A stretch of 64,000 nucleotides of DNA, from NCBI GenBank assembly GCA_002331575.1, contig DCZG01000050.1, positions 1 through 64,000 of the forward strand, given 5' to 3'. The notes beneath the pieces were generated by a model, which saw nothing but the letters and a program-made list of their open reading frames with translations, was not told the origin of the DNA and did no database searches. The first letter of the stretch is position 1; every line of letters begins with the position of its first letter. Source of the DNA: Atopobium sp. UBA2090. GTDB lineage: Bacteria > Actinomycetota > Coriobacteriia > Coriobacteriales > Atopobiaceae. Below are positions 26,449-34,514 of this stretch, piece by piece. A program made the position numbers and the translations under genes.

Positions 26449-26769
26449 ATGGCAAGCACCCCCATCACCACCGCGGAGTTCGACTCCGTCCTCGCGTCGT
26501 CCGCCAAACCCGTGCTCGTCGACTTCTGGGCGTCATGGTGCGGCCCCTGCCGAGCACTCGGTCCCGTCGTCGAGCAGATCTCCGACGAGATGGCCGAAAG
26601 GCTCGTCGTTCGCAAGTGCAACGTCGACGAGGAGCCCGACCTGGCCACGAAGTTCCGCATCGTCTCGATCCCCACGCTCATCCTGTTCAAGGGCGGCCAG
26701 CCCGTCCATACCATGGTGGGCAACATGCCCAAGGCGGACCTCGTCGCCGAGCTCGAGGCTCAGCTGTAG
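26449..26769 (+). CDS. trxA: Thioredoxin
   Basis: This encodes 106 residues, full length for a thioredoxin. The active site is WCGPC (Cys31 and Cys34) in VDFWASWCGPCRALGP. The cis-proline follows in IVSIPTLILFKGG, and the frame keeps the buried Asp25. It reduces protein disulfides in the cytosol. TTGGAGGAG precedes the ATG. Confidence 0.96.
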   Translation: MASTPITTAEFDSVLASSAKPVLVDFWASWCGPCRALGPVVEQISDEMAERLVVRKCNVDEEPDLATKFRIVSIPTLILFKGGQPVHTMVGNMPKADLVAELEAQL

Positions 26770-26826
26770 TCTCACGAGACTCGGGTCTGCATGGCCACGG
26801 ACGCCATTGTGATGCTGGTATCATTC

Positions 26827-26855
26827 GGGGCGACGCGCTACATGCGCGTCGCCCC
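26827..26855 (+). terminator. Hairpin between trxA and the PAP2 gene
   Basis: The perfect 11-bp stem GGGGCGACGCG / CGCGTCGCCCC has a 7-base loop. It sits between the two genes, with only a weak T stretch after it, so it may end the trxA transcript. Confidence 0.6.
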
Positions 26856-26876
26856 GTTCCATCGAGAGGAGGCCCC

Positions 26877-27563
26877 ATGACCGAGAAGTCCTCAGCGAAG
26901 CGCTTTCTGAATGACGCAGCCGTGTTTGCGCGTCAGAACGTGAGCGTGATCGTCCTCGCCATCGTGGCCGTCATCTTCATCGCCATTCTCCGCGAGGTCG
27001 CCGAGGGCGAGATTCTGCGACTCGATACCCTCGCGTACCAGTTCTTCGTCGTGCGCCTACGCTCCGAGTGGCTCACGCCCATCATGGAGGGCTTCTCCTC
27101 GCTCGCCTCCCCCGCCGTCATCCTCGTGATGGCCATTGTGGTCGCCGCGTTCGCCCCGGGCTCGAAGCCGGGCAGGTGCGTCGTGCTCAACCTCGCATGC
27201 GTGCTCGTGCTCAACCAGGCGCTCAAGTTCATCGTGCAGCGCCCGCGCCCCGACGGCTTCCGGCTCGTATCAGAGGTCGGGTACAGCTTCCCCTCCGGCC
27301 ACTCCATGCTGTCGATGGCGTTCTACGGGCTTCTCATCTGGTTCATCTGGCGCTATGAGACCAACAAGGTTATGCGCCGGGTGTGGTGCGCGACCTTCGC
27401 GGTCATCATCGTGATGGTGGGCGTCAGCAGAATCTACCTGGGCGTCCACTACGCCTCAGACGTCATCGCGGGCTTCTGCGTCTCGTTCGCGTGGCTCATG
27501 TTCTTCACCCGCATCGTGGCACCGGCGCTCATGGAGGAGACCCCGCCCGAGAAGAAGCAGTAG
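26877..27563 (+). CDS. PAP2-family phosphatase
   Basis: This encodes 228 residues with about six membrane segments. The three PAP2 motifs are present: KFIVQRPRPDG (KX6RP), PSGHSM, and SRIYLGVHYASDVIAG (SRX5HX3D). Members dephosphorylate phosphatidate, diacylglycerol pyrophosphate or undecaprenyl pyrophosphate at the membrane. AGGAGG precedes the ATG at 26877. The short interval to trxA contains a terminator-like hairpin, so the two may not be one operon. Confidence 0.92.
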   Translation: MTEKSSAKRFLNDAAVFARQNVSVIVLAIVAVIFIAILREVAEGEILRLDTLAYQFFVVRLRSEWLTPIMEGFSSLASPAVILVMAIVVAAFAPGSKPGRCVVLNLACVLVLNQALKFIVQRPRPDGFRLVSEVGYSFPSGHSMLSMAFYGLLIWFIWRYETNKVMRRVWCATFAVIIVMVGVSRIYLGVHYASDVIAGFCVSFAWLMFFTRIVAPALMEETPPEKKQ

Positions 27564-27582
27564 ACAGGCACCCTCGCCCGCG

Positions 27583-28062
27583 CTAGTCCCACTCCTCGTC
27601 GGTGTCCAGGTAGATGATGTGCTTCTCTACCACCTGGCCGTTGTCGCAGATAATCCGCCCGAAGGTCGGACCGCTGCCGCGCGGATACGTGGGACTTCCG
27701 GGATTCATGACCAGCGTGCCCGTGCGGGCGTCTCGCTCCGCGAAGGCGCGGTGCGTGTGTCCGCAGATGGCGATGTCACAGGTGAGAAGGTCGAGGCGCT
27801 CGCGATAGTGACAGACCTGCCAGCGCAGGCCACTCGAGAAGAACGAGATTCTCGCCTTGACGGACGGACCATAGTCGTACGCCCAGTCGTTGTTGCCGAT
27901 GCACAGCCTCACCGGTGCGATCTTGTTGAGGGTGCGATAGTCGGACGAAGAGCAGATGTCGCCGGCATGGACGATGACGTCAGCTCCCCGGAGGGCCTTG
28001 AGGAGCTCCTTCGAGAGGTAACCATGAGTATCCGACACGATGTCATACCGCACTCGTGCCAC
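27583..28062 (-). CDS. YfcE/MJ0936-type metallophosphoesterase
   Basis: This encodes 159 residues. The dinuclear-metal motifs are in order: VSDTHG, HAGDIC, IGNND and CGHTHRAF. It belongs to the small calcineurin-like phosphodiesterases with unknown natural substrate. The start is a GTG at 28062, nine bases after the stop of the LytTR regulator gene on the same strand. The ribosome-binding site is weak, so translational coupling to that gene is likely. Confidence 0.88.
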   Translation of the reverse strand: MARVRYDIVSDTHGYLSKELLKALRGADVIVHAGDICSSSDYRTLNKIAPVRLCIGNNDWAYDYGPSVKARISFFSSGLRWQVCHYRERLDLLTCDIAICGHTHRAFAERDARTGTLVMNPGSPTYPRGSGPTFGRIICDNGQVVEKHIIYLDTDEEWD

Positions 28063-28071
28063 GGTGCGCGC

Positions 28072-28791
28072 CTAGAGACCGAGCGCGCGCTTGAGGGCGA
28101 CCACGCGTCTGCGGGAGACGGAGATCTTCTTGCCCTCGATGCCGTTGACGCCAAGCTGCAGAATGCCGGACGAGACGACCTCGACGTCCTCGACGTACTC
28201 GAGGTTGACGATGTAGCCGCGATGCACGCGGAAGAAGCCATGCGGGGCGAGCTTCTGCTCGAGCTTCGCGAGCGAGATCGTGGAGAGGTAGCGATCGTTG
28301 TCGGTGTAGATGCAGGAGTAGTCGTCCTTGGCCTCGATGTAGCGAATCTGGTCGATGGGGACGAGGACCTTGCGCCCGCTCTTGACCACGGGGATGCGCT
28401 CCACGGAGGAGTGCTGCTGCGGCTGAGGCTTGACGCGTGACTGCACCTTGTCGAGCGCCTGGTTGAGACGGTCCGTCTCGACGGGCTTCATGAGATAGTC
28501 GACGGCGTCGACGTCGAAGGCCTCGAGTGCGTACTCGCTGTACGCCGTAACGAAGACGACCGCAGGCGGGTTCTTGAGCTTATGCAGCGCCTCGGCCAGT
28601 TGCATGCCCGAGGTCTTGGGCATCGAGATGTCGAGGAACATGACGTCGGCTTTGCCCTCCATGAGCCGTTCGACGGCCTCACGGGCACTCGACGCCTCCA
28701 CGACGGAGTCGATGCGGCCGGTCTCGTCGAGCAGGTACTTGAGCTCGGAACGGGCGGGCGCCTCGTCATCAACAATCATTGCTCGCAGCAT
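28072..28791 (-). CDS. LytR/YehT-type LytTR response regulator
   Basis: This encodes 239 residues. The receiver domain has MIVDDEAPARSELKYLL, the phospho-acceptor Asp54 in MFLDISMPKTSG, and the Lys in LMKPVETDRL. A linker near 125-140 is rich in Gln and Pro. The LytTR domain has IRYIEAKDDYSCIYT and FFRVHRGYIVNLEYVEDV. It differs from the three AgrA-like regulators at the left end and pairs with the LytS-type kinase immediately upstream. The start at 28791 is supported by alignment to the receiver fold, with only a weak GGGA site. Confidence 0.92.
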   Translation of the reverse strand: MLRAMIVDDEAPARSELKYLLDETGRIDSVVEASSAREAVERLMEGKADVMFLDISMPKTSGMQLAEALHKLKNPPAVVFVTAYSEYALEAFDVDAVDYLMKPVETDRLNQALDKVQSRVKPQPQQHSSVERIPVVKSGRKVLVPIDQIRYIEAKDDYSCIYTDNDRYLSTISLAKLEQKLAPHGFFRVHRGYIVNLEYVEDVEVVSSGILQLGVNGIEGKKISVSRRRVVALKRALGL

Positions 28792-28843
28792 ACATTCCCA
28801 ATCTCCCGGACGCTGGCGCAAGCCAACCATACCATTCTATACC

Positions 28844-30184
28844 TTAACCTGGCGTACCCGTCGTTCCCAGCAACGATACCGCATCAGCAAGACGAAGCGT
28901 GACGCACGTTCCCTCGTCGAGCTTGGACACGATCTCGACTCCCGAGCCCACGCCATAGAACTTCTCGATGCGCTCGGCGACGTTCCTGAGGGCGATGCCC
29001 GTTCCCTTTGCGTCTGACGAAGCCGGCGCGGGCTCGAGCAGCTTTCGGGCAACATCCTCACCCATGCCCAGGCCGTCGTCGGCAACGGCTATCAGGATAT
29101 CATTTCCGTCGGTCGCGACATGGATGTCTATGTGCAGGGCTCCCTCGTCGCTCATGGCATGGCGCACAGCGTTCTCCACGATCGGCTGCACGATGAACGC
29201 GGGCATGGGCAGCGCCTCGCAGCCAGGCTCCACGTGCTCGACCTCGACGATGCGGTCCTCGCCAAAGCGGGCCTTCTCGATCGTGAGGTAGCGCTTGGTC
29301 TGCTCGAGCTCGCGCGACAGGGGCATGATCGAGTCGGAGTTCTCGAGCGTCCGTCGATAGAAGACAGAGAACTCCCTCAGCAGGTCGCGGGCGCGGGCGG
29401 GGTCCGTGCGGGTAAGCGATGCGATGGTGTTGAGCGTGTTGAAGAGGAAGTGCGGATTGATCTGCGCCTGCAAAGCCTTGACCTCAGCCTTCGCGGTGAG
29501 CTCAGCCTGCTTGTCGAGCTCGTAGGACGAGAGCTGCGCGGAGAGCAGGTCAGCGAAGCCCTGGGCGACCACGATCTGCGTTCGGTCGATGTCGAGACCG
29601 CGACGATAGTAGAGCTTGAGGGTGCCCACCGCCCTGTCCTGGACGAGCAGCGGCGCGATGATGCCGAAGGCCTGTCCGGGCTGGGCGGACCCCTGGATGA
29701 AGTGGCTGTATCGCTGGTCCTCCGAGTCGACGGCGGCAAACGTCTCGATGCGCTTGCTGGAGAGGACCTCGAGCGTCGGCGCCGAGTTCGAGTCGCCCAC
29801 CTCGATGACGGGCACGTAGTCGCCCGAGTAGGCAATGACGTGCGTCGTGTCGGTCATCGCGATGCCCATCGCCGTGGTCTCGGGGAGAAGGAGCGCGCAG
29901 ATGGCCTCGCAGCCGGCGGGGGTGAGACCGCCGCGCAGCTGACGGAGCGTGTTGGAGGCGACGCTCAGGGTGCGCTCCGTCGCCTGGGACCGCATGCTGT
30001 CGGGAACGAGGTTGATGGTACCCCCGACCACGATAATCACGGCGAGGCCCGCGCCGGCGATGACGGCAGCCACCACGTTGCTCATCGCGATGCCACTGGC
30101 GAGGATCATGAGGGACGCGGCGGCGGAGATTCCGAGGAACAGGTTGAATGCGAGTCCGGAGTGCTCGTCCAACGAACTATGCAT
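28844..30184 (-). CDS. LytS-type sensor histidine kinase with GAF domain
   Basis: This encodes 446 residues. Two membrane segments (about 12-60) are followed by a GAF-like sensor region (about 90-220). The His_kinase domain has QAQINPHFLFNTLNTIASL with phospho-acceptor His245. The ATPase domain has IVQPIVENAVRHAMSDEG (N-box) and VADDGLGMGEDV (glycine box). It overlaps the upstream glycosyltransferase gene by 8 bases and is followed by its LytTR partner. GGTGGAG precedes the ATG at 30184. The signal is unknown. Confidence 0.93.
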   Translation of the reverse strand: MHSSLDEHSGLAFNLFLGISAAASLMILASGIAMSNVVAAVIAGAGLAVIIVVGGTINLVPDSMRSQATERTLSVASNTLRQLRGGLTPAGCEAICALLLPETTAMGIAMTDTTHVIAYSGDYVPVIEVGDSNSAPTLEVLSSKRIETFAAVDSEDQRYSHFIQGSAQPGQAFGIIAPLLVQDRAVGTLKLYYRRGLDIDRTQIVVAQGFADLLSAQLSSYELDKQAELTAKAEVKALQAQINPHFLFNTLNTIASLTRTDPARARDLLREFSVFYRRTLENSDSIMPLSRELEQTKRYLTIEKARFGEDRIVEVEHVEPGCEALPMPAFIVQPIVENAVRHAMSDEGALHIDIHVATDGNDILIAVADDGLGMGEDVARKLLEPAPASSDAKGTGIALRNVAERIEKFYGVGSGVEIVSKLDEGTCVTLRLADAVSLLGTTGTPG

Positions 30185-31415
30185 CAGTCTCCACCCTTCG
30201 GTGCGCCGGCGTTCCGGTGCCCAGAATCCTGTTCTGCAGCAGCGCGTCATTCCAGAGCGTGGTCACGACCTTGGGCCAGACCGAGACGAGCGAGAGGTAG
30301 CTCGACGAGGTCACCCGTGCCTCCCGATCCGCATCGCGCCAGCCGTGATGGAGGATGTCGACGTATGCGGTGCGCTCTTCTCGACTCCGCGAGGAGAGGG
30401 CGCGACGGAGCGCCGTGCGATACACGCGACCGCGCACGCCCGGCGTGATCCACTCCGAAGGATACGGTGCAAGCGACCCAGGGGTAATCGTCCGCAGGTC
30501 CTGGCGGGCGTTCATGACGTCGAGCTTGCGATACTCGTAGAGCCAGCGGTAGACGTCCTGCATGAAGATCGTCGGCACGGGCGCCATCTCCTGGGGTGGC
30601 TGCCATCGCACGGACCATTCGTTGTCGAACCACACGTCGAAGCCGTGAGCGCGGAGGTCGAGCACGTAGTCGAGGTCCTCGCCGCGCGAGATGTAGGGGT
30701 CGAAGGGAACCTTCGAGAAGGCGGCCGCATGGACGGCGCAGCAGCCTCCGCAGAGGACGGTCGACCGAGAGATGCGCGTCTTGGAGAAGAGCGCCTGACG
30801 CATGAACTCGTTGAAGCCGCTCGACTTCGACCAGAACTTCTCGCTCCAGCGATAGGGGATGTCCGCGTATGGGGAGTCCGCGAAGTTGACGTAGAAGCCG
30901 GTCTTGGCGAGGATGCGCAGGTTCTGACGGGTCAGCGAGTCGAGCCCGTAGACCGCGCGCGCGAGGTAGTCCTCGTCGAGCGCCACCTCGTCGTCATCGA
31001 GAAAGACGACGCAGTCGTGGCCGAAGATCGATGCCACGGCGAGTCCCATGTTCTTGATGGCGCCGTACCCACGCAGCGAGACGGTCTCGCCGGAGAGCCC
31101 GCGCGTGATCCGCGAGAGGGCGTGGGAGACGAACGCCGCCTCCTCGTCACCAATGACGAGCAGGTTGAGGCTTGGATGGGAACGGCAGATGCTGTCCACG
31201 CGAGCGCGGGCGGAGACGGCGCACGAGGTCTCCGCAACCACGAGCACGATCACCCGGAGCACGCCGCGAACCCGCTCGAGCGAGGAGAGGCAGTTCTCGA
31301 GCTCGGGAAGGGGCTTGGTGATGGGGGTCGAGTAGTCATACGTCCCGCGGCCACCCAGCTGTCCTGGGTCGGCATCCTTCGACCAGTACGTAGGTATGAC
31401 GATGGCGGGATTCAC
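30177..31415 (-). CDS. GT-A-fold (family 2-like) glycosyltransferase
   Basis: This encodes 412 residues. The nucleotide-sugar binding N-terminus VIPTYWS, the metal-binding motif VVFLDDDEVAL and the later RGEDLDYVLDLRAHGFDVWF place it with GT-A glycosyltransferases. No membrane segment is seen, so it is cytosolic or peripheral. The likely start is the GTG at 31415, 15 bases after the preceding gene on the same strand, with a weak GAGG. Sitting with a LytS/LytR pair, it may modify cell-wall polymers (inference). Confidence 0.8.
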   Translation of the reverse strand: MNPAIVIPTYWSKDADPGQLGGRGTYDYSTPITKPLPELENCLSSLERVRGVLRVIVLVVAETSCAVSARARVDSICRSHPSLNLLVIGDEEAAFVSHALSRITRGLSGETVSLRGYGAIKNMGLAVASIFGHDCVVFLDDDEVALDEDYLARAVYGLDSLTRQNLRILAKTGFYVNFADSPYADIPYRWSEKFWSKSSGFNEFMRQALFSKTRISRSTVLCGGCCAVHAAAFSKVPFDPYISRGEDLDYVLDLRAHGFDVWFDNEWSVRWQPPQEMAPVPTIFMQDVYRWLYEYRKLDVMNARQDLRTITPGSLAPYPSEWITPGVRGRVYRTALRRALSSRSREERTAYVDILHHGWRDADREARVTSSSYLSLVSVWPKVVTTLWNDALLQNRILGTGTPAHRRVETDA

Positions 31416-31430
31416 CTCGACCCCGAATCG

Positions 31431-32039
31431 CTACTTGACGCCCGCCGGGCCACCGAGCGAGCTCCGCAGCGACGTGCGATCGAGGGCGCGCGCGAGCGGC
31501 AGGCCGAGCGCGTAGACCACCACGGCCTCGCCGATGCCCGTGGACACGAATCCGAAGAGATACATGGGCAGGTAGGCGCCATCAAGCGCGATGGTGGTGA
31601 ACGGGATGGTGTAGAAGCCGATGCCCTGGAGCAGGAGCGGGAGGTAGGCGGGCACGATGAGCGCGTTCGCGATGACCGGGCCGGCGAGCGCGATTATCGG
31701 CTTGTCGCGGTGACGCCACGTGAACCAGGCGCCGAGGGCCGTCGCGAGCGAGCCGAAGACCACGTCGAGAAGGCCGAGCGTGCCCGTCCCCGAGATGACG
31801 ATGTTGGCGAGGTTGGCGATCGCGCAGCCAAGAGCGAGACCGGGGATGGCGTCAGACGTGAACAGCGCCAGGACGCAGACGGCCTCGGAGACGCGAAACT
31901 GGACAGGGCCCCAGGCAAGGGAGCCGAGGAAGAGAATCGCAACGAGGGTGAGGGCGGCATAGACCGCCGCGATCATGCCAGTACGCGCCACGGAGCGGGT
32001 GCGGGTGGCCTGATCTGCGACAGGATTTGATGAAGACAC
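31431..32039 (-). CDS. QueT-family transporter
   Basis: This encodes 202 residues from the GTG at 32039. That start is preferred because GGAGG lies eight bases upstream; an in-frame ATG at 32078 has no site and would add 13 residues. Five or six membrane segments and FGSLAWGPVQFRVSEAVCVLALF, GCAIANLANIV and GLLDVVFGSLATALGA match the QueT family, the substrate-binding subunit of an ECF transporter for queuosine precursors. I see no preQ1 riboswitch in the leader, so the substrate call is tentative. Confidence 0.78.
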   Translation of the reverse strand: MSSSNPVADQATRTRSVARTGMIAAVYAALTLVAILFLGSLAWGPVQFRVSEAVCVLALFTSDAIPGLALGCAIANLANIVISGTGTLGLLDVVFGSLATALGAWFTWRHRDKPIIALAGPVIANALIVPAYLPLLLQGIGFYTIPFTTIALDGAYLPMYLFGFVSTGIGEAVVVYALGLPLARALDRTSLRSSLGGPAGVK

Positions 32040-32117
32040 GAAGGTAACCTCCAGAGACTGGTCGTGCGAATGCGCCATGTTTGGCTCTGCAGTCAATAGT
32101 AACGCAATACAACACGA

Positions 32118-32151
32118 GGGGCCTGCCCTGCCAGAATCCGGGACGGGCCCC
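32118..32151 (-). terminator. Terminator after gatD-like gene
   Basis: GGGGCC...GGCCCC, with additional inner pairing, is followed on the minus strand by TCGTGTTGTATT. It would separate the murT-gatD operon from the queT group. Confidence 0.55.
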
Positions 32152-32164
32152 GTACGAGCAGACG

Positions 32165-32914
32165 CTAGATGTCCATGTGCATGCCCGGCATGCGGAAGGT
32201 CTTTGCGCGCTCGTCGTGCGCTCTTCTCGCCTCGTCCTCGAACGCGAGCTTGGCGTCCCTCTCGCCCATCGTGTCGAGAATCCAACGCACGAGGTCCGGA
32301 TTCGAGGGAAGGAGCGGTCCGATGAGCCAGGTTGCGATGAGGTTGTTCTTGCGGAAGCCCTCGAGCTTGCTCCGCTCGTTGAGGCCGAAGCCGACCTCGT
32401 CCGCGAGGAAGAACGAGCTCTCGTTGTGGCCCTCCATGAGCGTGAACTGAATCTTGAAGCCCACGACCTCGATGGGCTTGTCGCCAGGCGCTGGCACGAA
32501 GGTGCCGACGACCACGTCGAGGTAGCGCTTGGGCATGTTGCGATGCGTCACGAAGTCGAACAGCCCGAGGCCGTCGACGCTCGTGCCGTCCGGGTTGGTG
32601 ATGGACGTGCCGAGAACCTCGGGCGCGCTGCCCGTGAAGAGCATGGGGACGCCGGCGTCGACGAGCTCGAAGAGGCGGTCGCGATACAACTCGAGCTCGC
32701 GTGCCACGATGTCCTGCTGCATCTCGGTCATGCCGCACATGAGCACGAGCGAGGGCGTCTTCTCCATGAAGTAGGGCTTGTCGCCGTACGAGGTGTGGAC
32801 GAAGGTCGCATCGGGGAGACAGGCGCGCAGGTACATCTCGTTGCCGTTGTCGCCCGCCTGGTTGCCGAACTCGGGGTAGAGCACCTCGACGACGGTGTTT
32901 GCGCTATCGCTCAT
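32165..32914 (-). CDS. gatD: GatD-like subunit lacking both glutaminase catalytic residues
   Basis: This encodes 249 residues. It is homologous to GatD, the glutamine amidotransferase partner of MurT that amidates lipid II D-glutamate. The NPDGTSVDGLGLFDFVT stretch and its position after murT are diagnostic. However, the nucleophile Cys of the ICGGYQ elbow in GatD is replaced: this protein reads LFTGSAPEVLG, with Gly95 at that position. The catalytic His of the YLHGP motif is replaced by Ile198 in WLIGPLLPSN. It therefore cannot release ammonia by the usual route. It overlaps murT by 11 bases; GAGGGG precedes the ATG at 32914. Confidence 0.8.
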   Translation of the reverse strand: MSDSANTVVEVLYPEFGNQAGDNGNEMYLRACLPDATFVHTSYGDKPYFMEKTPSLVLMCGMTEMQQDIVARELELYRDRLFELVDAGVPMLFTGSAPEVLGTSITNPDGTSVDGLGLFDFVTHRNMPKRYLDVVVGTFVPAPGDKPIEVVGFKIQFTLMEGHNESSFFLADEVGFGLNERSKLEGFRKNNLIATWLIGPLLPSNPDLVRWILDTMGERDAKLAFEDEARRAHDERAKTFRMPGMHMDI

Positions 32915-34325
32915 GGTGAGCCCCCTCGATCCTCGTGGCGAGCATGTCGGCCGCACCGCGGGCCACGTCCACGTTGGAGACGCAGAATGCGATGAACGTC
33001 GTGTCGACGTCGTCGTAGCGAACCGCGGCCATGGCCTCGGCGATGCCGTCCGCCTGCGTCACGATTGAGGGGTCGACTCCCGCCAGGCACATGCGAAGCA
33101 CCTGGTCGGTAGCGGTATCGCCCACCACGACGACCTGCTTCACCTGCGGGTCGACGAGATACTCGTAGTCAGCCTGGTATATCCAGCCCGAAAACTCGAC
33201 CTCGGTGGGATGCTCGGCCATGTGGGCGTCCGAGAGCATGAGGACCACGGCCTTGGTCCCCGGCTCCTTGCGGATGGTGTCGAAGGCGACCGAGGTCGCC
33301 GTGCCGTTCTCGCCCTTGGAGGCGATGTTCACGATGCGGCGGCCCTCGACCGTACGCTCCGAATAGCGCTCGGCGGTGATGTTGACCTTGCCGTCGAGCG
33401 ACCGAGCGATCTGCTCGGGGGTGAGCCCCATCTCCCTCGCCGCGACTGTCGCCGCGAAGAGGTTGTAGAGGTTGGCGACCGTATAGGTGCCAAAGTGATA
33501 GTCGTGGCGCGGATGCCCGTCGACAAGTCGCTCCTCGACCGTGAACGTATGGGCGTCGAGGTCGACGGAGGTCATGACGTACTGCGCCTCGGGGTTGGTG
33601 AGGCCGCACGAGGTGCAGTGGGCGCGTCCGAGGTGGCGCAGGTGGCAATAGTCGTACTCGAGCCTTCCGCCGCAGACGGGGCAGGCGGTGAGGTCGCAGA
33701 CGATGCCCTGCGGGTCAGGCGTGTCGTCGGGCAGCGTCGCCTCGATGGAGAAGAACACCTTGTTGTGGTTCTGCGGCGCCATGCGACAGGAGATGAGGTC
33801 GTCGGCGTTGAGCACGAGGCGCGTGCTCTCGGAGATGTGCCTGCTCATGATCCCGAAGACGTAGTCGGGGTCGGCGCTCCTGGTGAAGGTGTCCGTGTAG
33901 AGGTTCGTGACGAGGAGCAGCTCGGGCTCGAGGCGCGGGAGGACCGGCCTGAACGAGACCTCGTCGAGCTCCATGACGGCGTAGCTCTCGCGCTGGGCGC
34001 CCGAGACGGCCGCGTTCTTGATGAGCGTGCTCTCGATGCCCGTGCAGATGTTCCCGCCCGCCCGGTTGGTCACGAGTCCATACCCGTTGTCCACGAGCAG
34101 GTCGGAGAGGAGGTTCGTCGTGGTCGTCTTCCCGTTGGTGCCGGAGACGAAGACCACGTGATCGGGCTTGTCGATGTGCGACAGGAAGTCCGGGTCGATC
34201 TTCTCGGCAACCACGCCGGGTACCTGTCCGCCGCGGTGGTGCGTGAGGTCAAGTGCTCCGACCGCTGCCTTCGACGCCAACATCGCCAGGTAGAAGCGAG
34301 GCGTCTTCTGGTCTGTTGTGGTCAC
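32904..34325 (-). CDS. murT: MurT-like lipid II isoglutaminyl synthase subunit
   Basis: This encodes 473 residues. The Mur-ligase ATP site is SGTNGKTTTTNLLSDLL. A four-cysteine zinc ribbon, CPVCGGRLEYD...CTSCGL, is inserted in the central domain, a hallmark of MurT. The C-terminal DUF1727-type domain follows. MurT activates the D-glutamate alpha-carboxyl of lipid II for amidation. GTG start at 34325 with AAGGA nine bases upstream. The partner gene is downstream and overlapping, but that partner is catalytically altered, so the nitrogen donor here is uncertain. Confidence 0.9.
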   Translation of the reverse strand: MTTTDQKTPRFYLAMLASKAAVGALDLTHHRGGQVPGVVAEKIDPDFLSHIDKPDHVVFVSGTNGKTTTTNLLSDLLVDNGYGLVTNRAGGNICTGIESTLIKNAAVSGAQRESYAVMELDEVSFRPVLPRLEPELLLVTNLYTDTFTRSADPDYVFGIMSRHISESTRLVLNADDLISCRMAPQNHNKVFFSIEATLPDDTPDPQGIVCDLTACPVCGGRLEYDYCHLRHLGRAHCTSCGLTNPEAQYVMTSVDLDAHTFTVEERLVDGHPRHDYHFGTYTVANLYNLFAATVAAREMGLTPEQIARSLDGKVNITAERYSERTVEGRRIVNIASKGENGTATSVAFDTIRKEPGTKAVVLMLSDAHMAEHPTEVEFSGWIYQADYEYLVDPQVKQVVVVGDTATDQVLRMCLAGVDPSIVTQADGIAEAMAAVRYDDVDTTFIAFCVSNVDVARGAADMLATRIEGAHHER

Positions 34326-34458
34326 AGTGCCATCCTTTGGCTGCTCTTCAGCGATTCTGACCCACCCATGATACGGACGGCGGCGTCTGCGGGCGGCGGC
34401 GCCAGGGGAACCCCACCAAAGGCCCAGAGAAGCGGCGCGCCCTCCCCACGACGCAATC

Positions 34459-34485
34459 GGGCCCCGAACCTGAGGTCCGGGGCCC
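34459..34485 (-). terminator. Terminator of the agmatine set A operon
   Basis: GGGCCCCG / CGGGGCCC, extended by ACC/GGT inside, lies about 30 bases past the permease stop. Confidence 0.75.
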
Positions 34486-34514
34486 GACGATACCGTGCTT
34501 GGAGAGGGAGGCGC

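Noticed and set aside
26161..26732. N-terminal extension of the gene ending at 25779 through trxA
   Set aside because: It would overlap trxA and its promoter; the start at 26339 has a ribosome-binding site.
32040..32160. preQ1 riboswitch before the QueT-like gene
   Set aside because: Neither the A-rich tail nor the class I or II core could be found in the leader.
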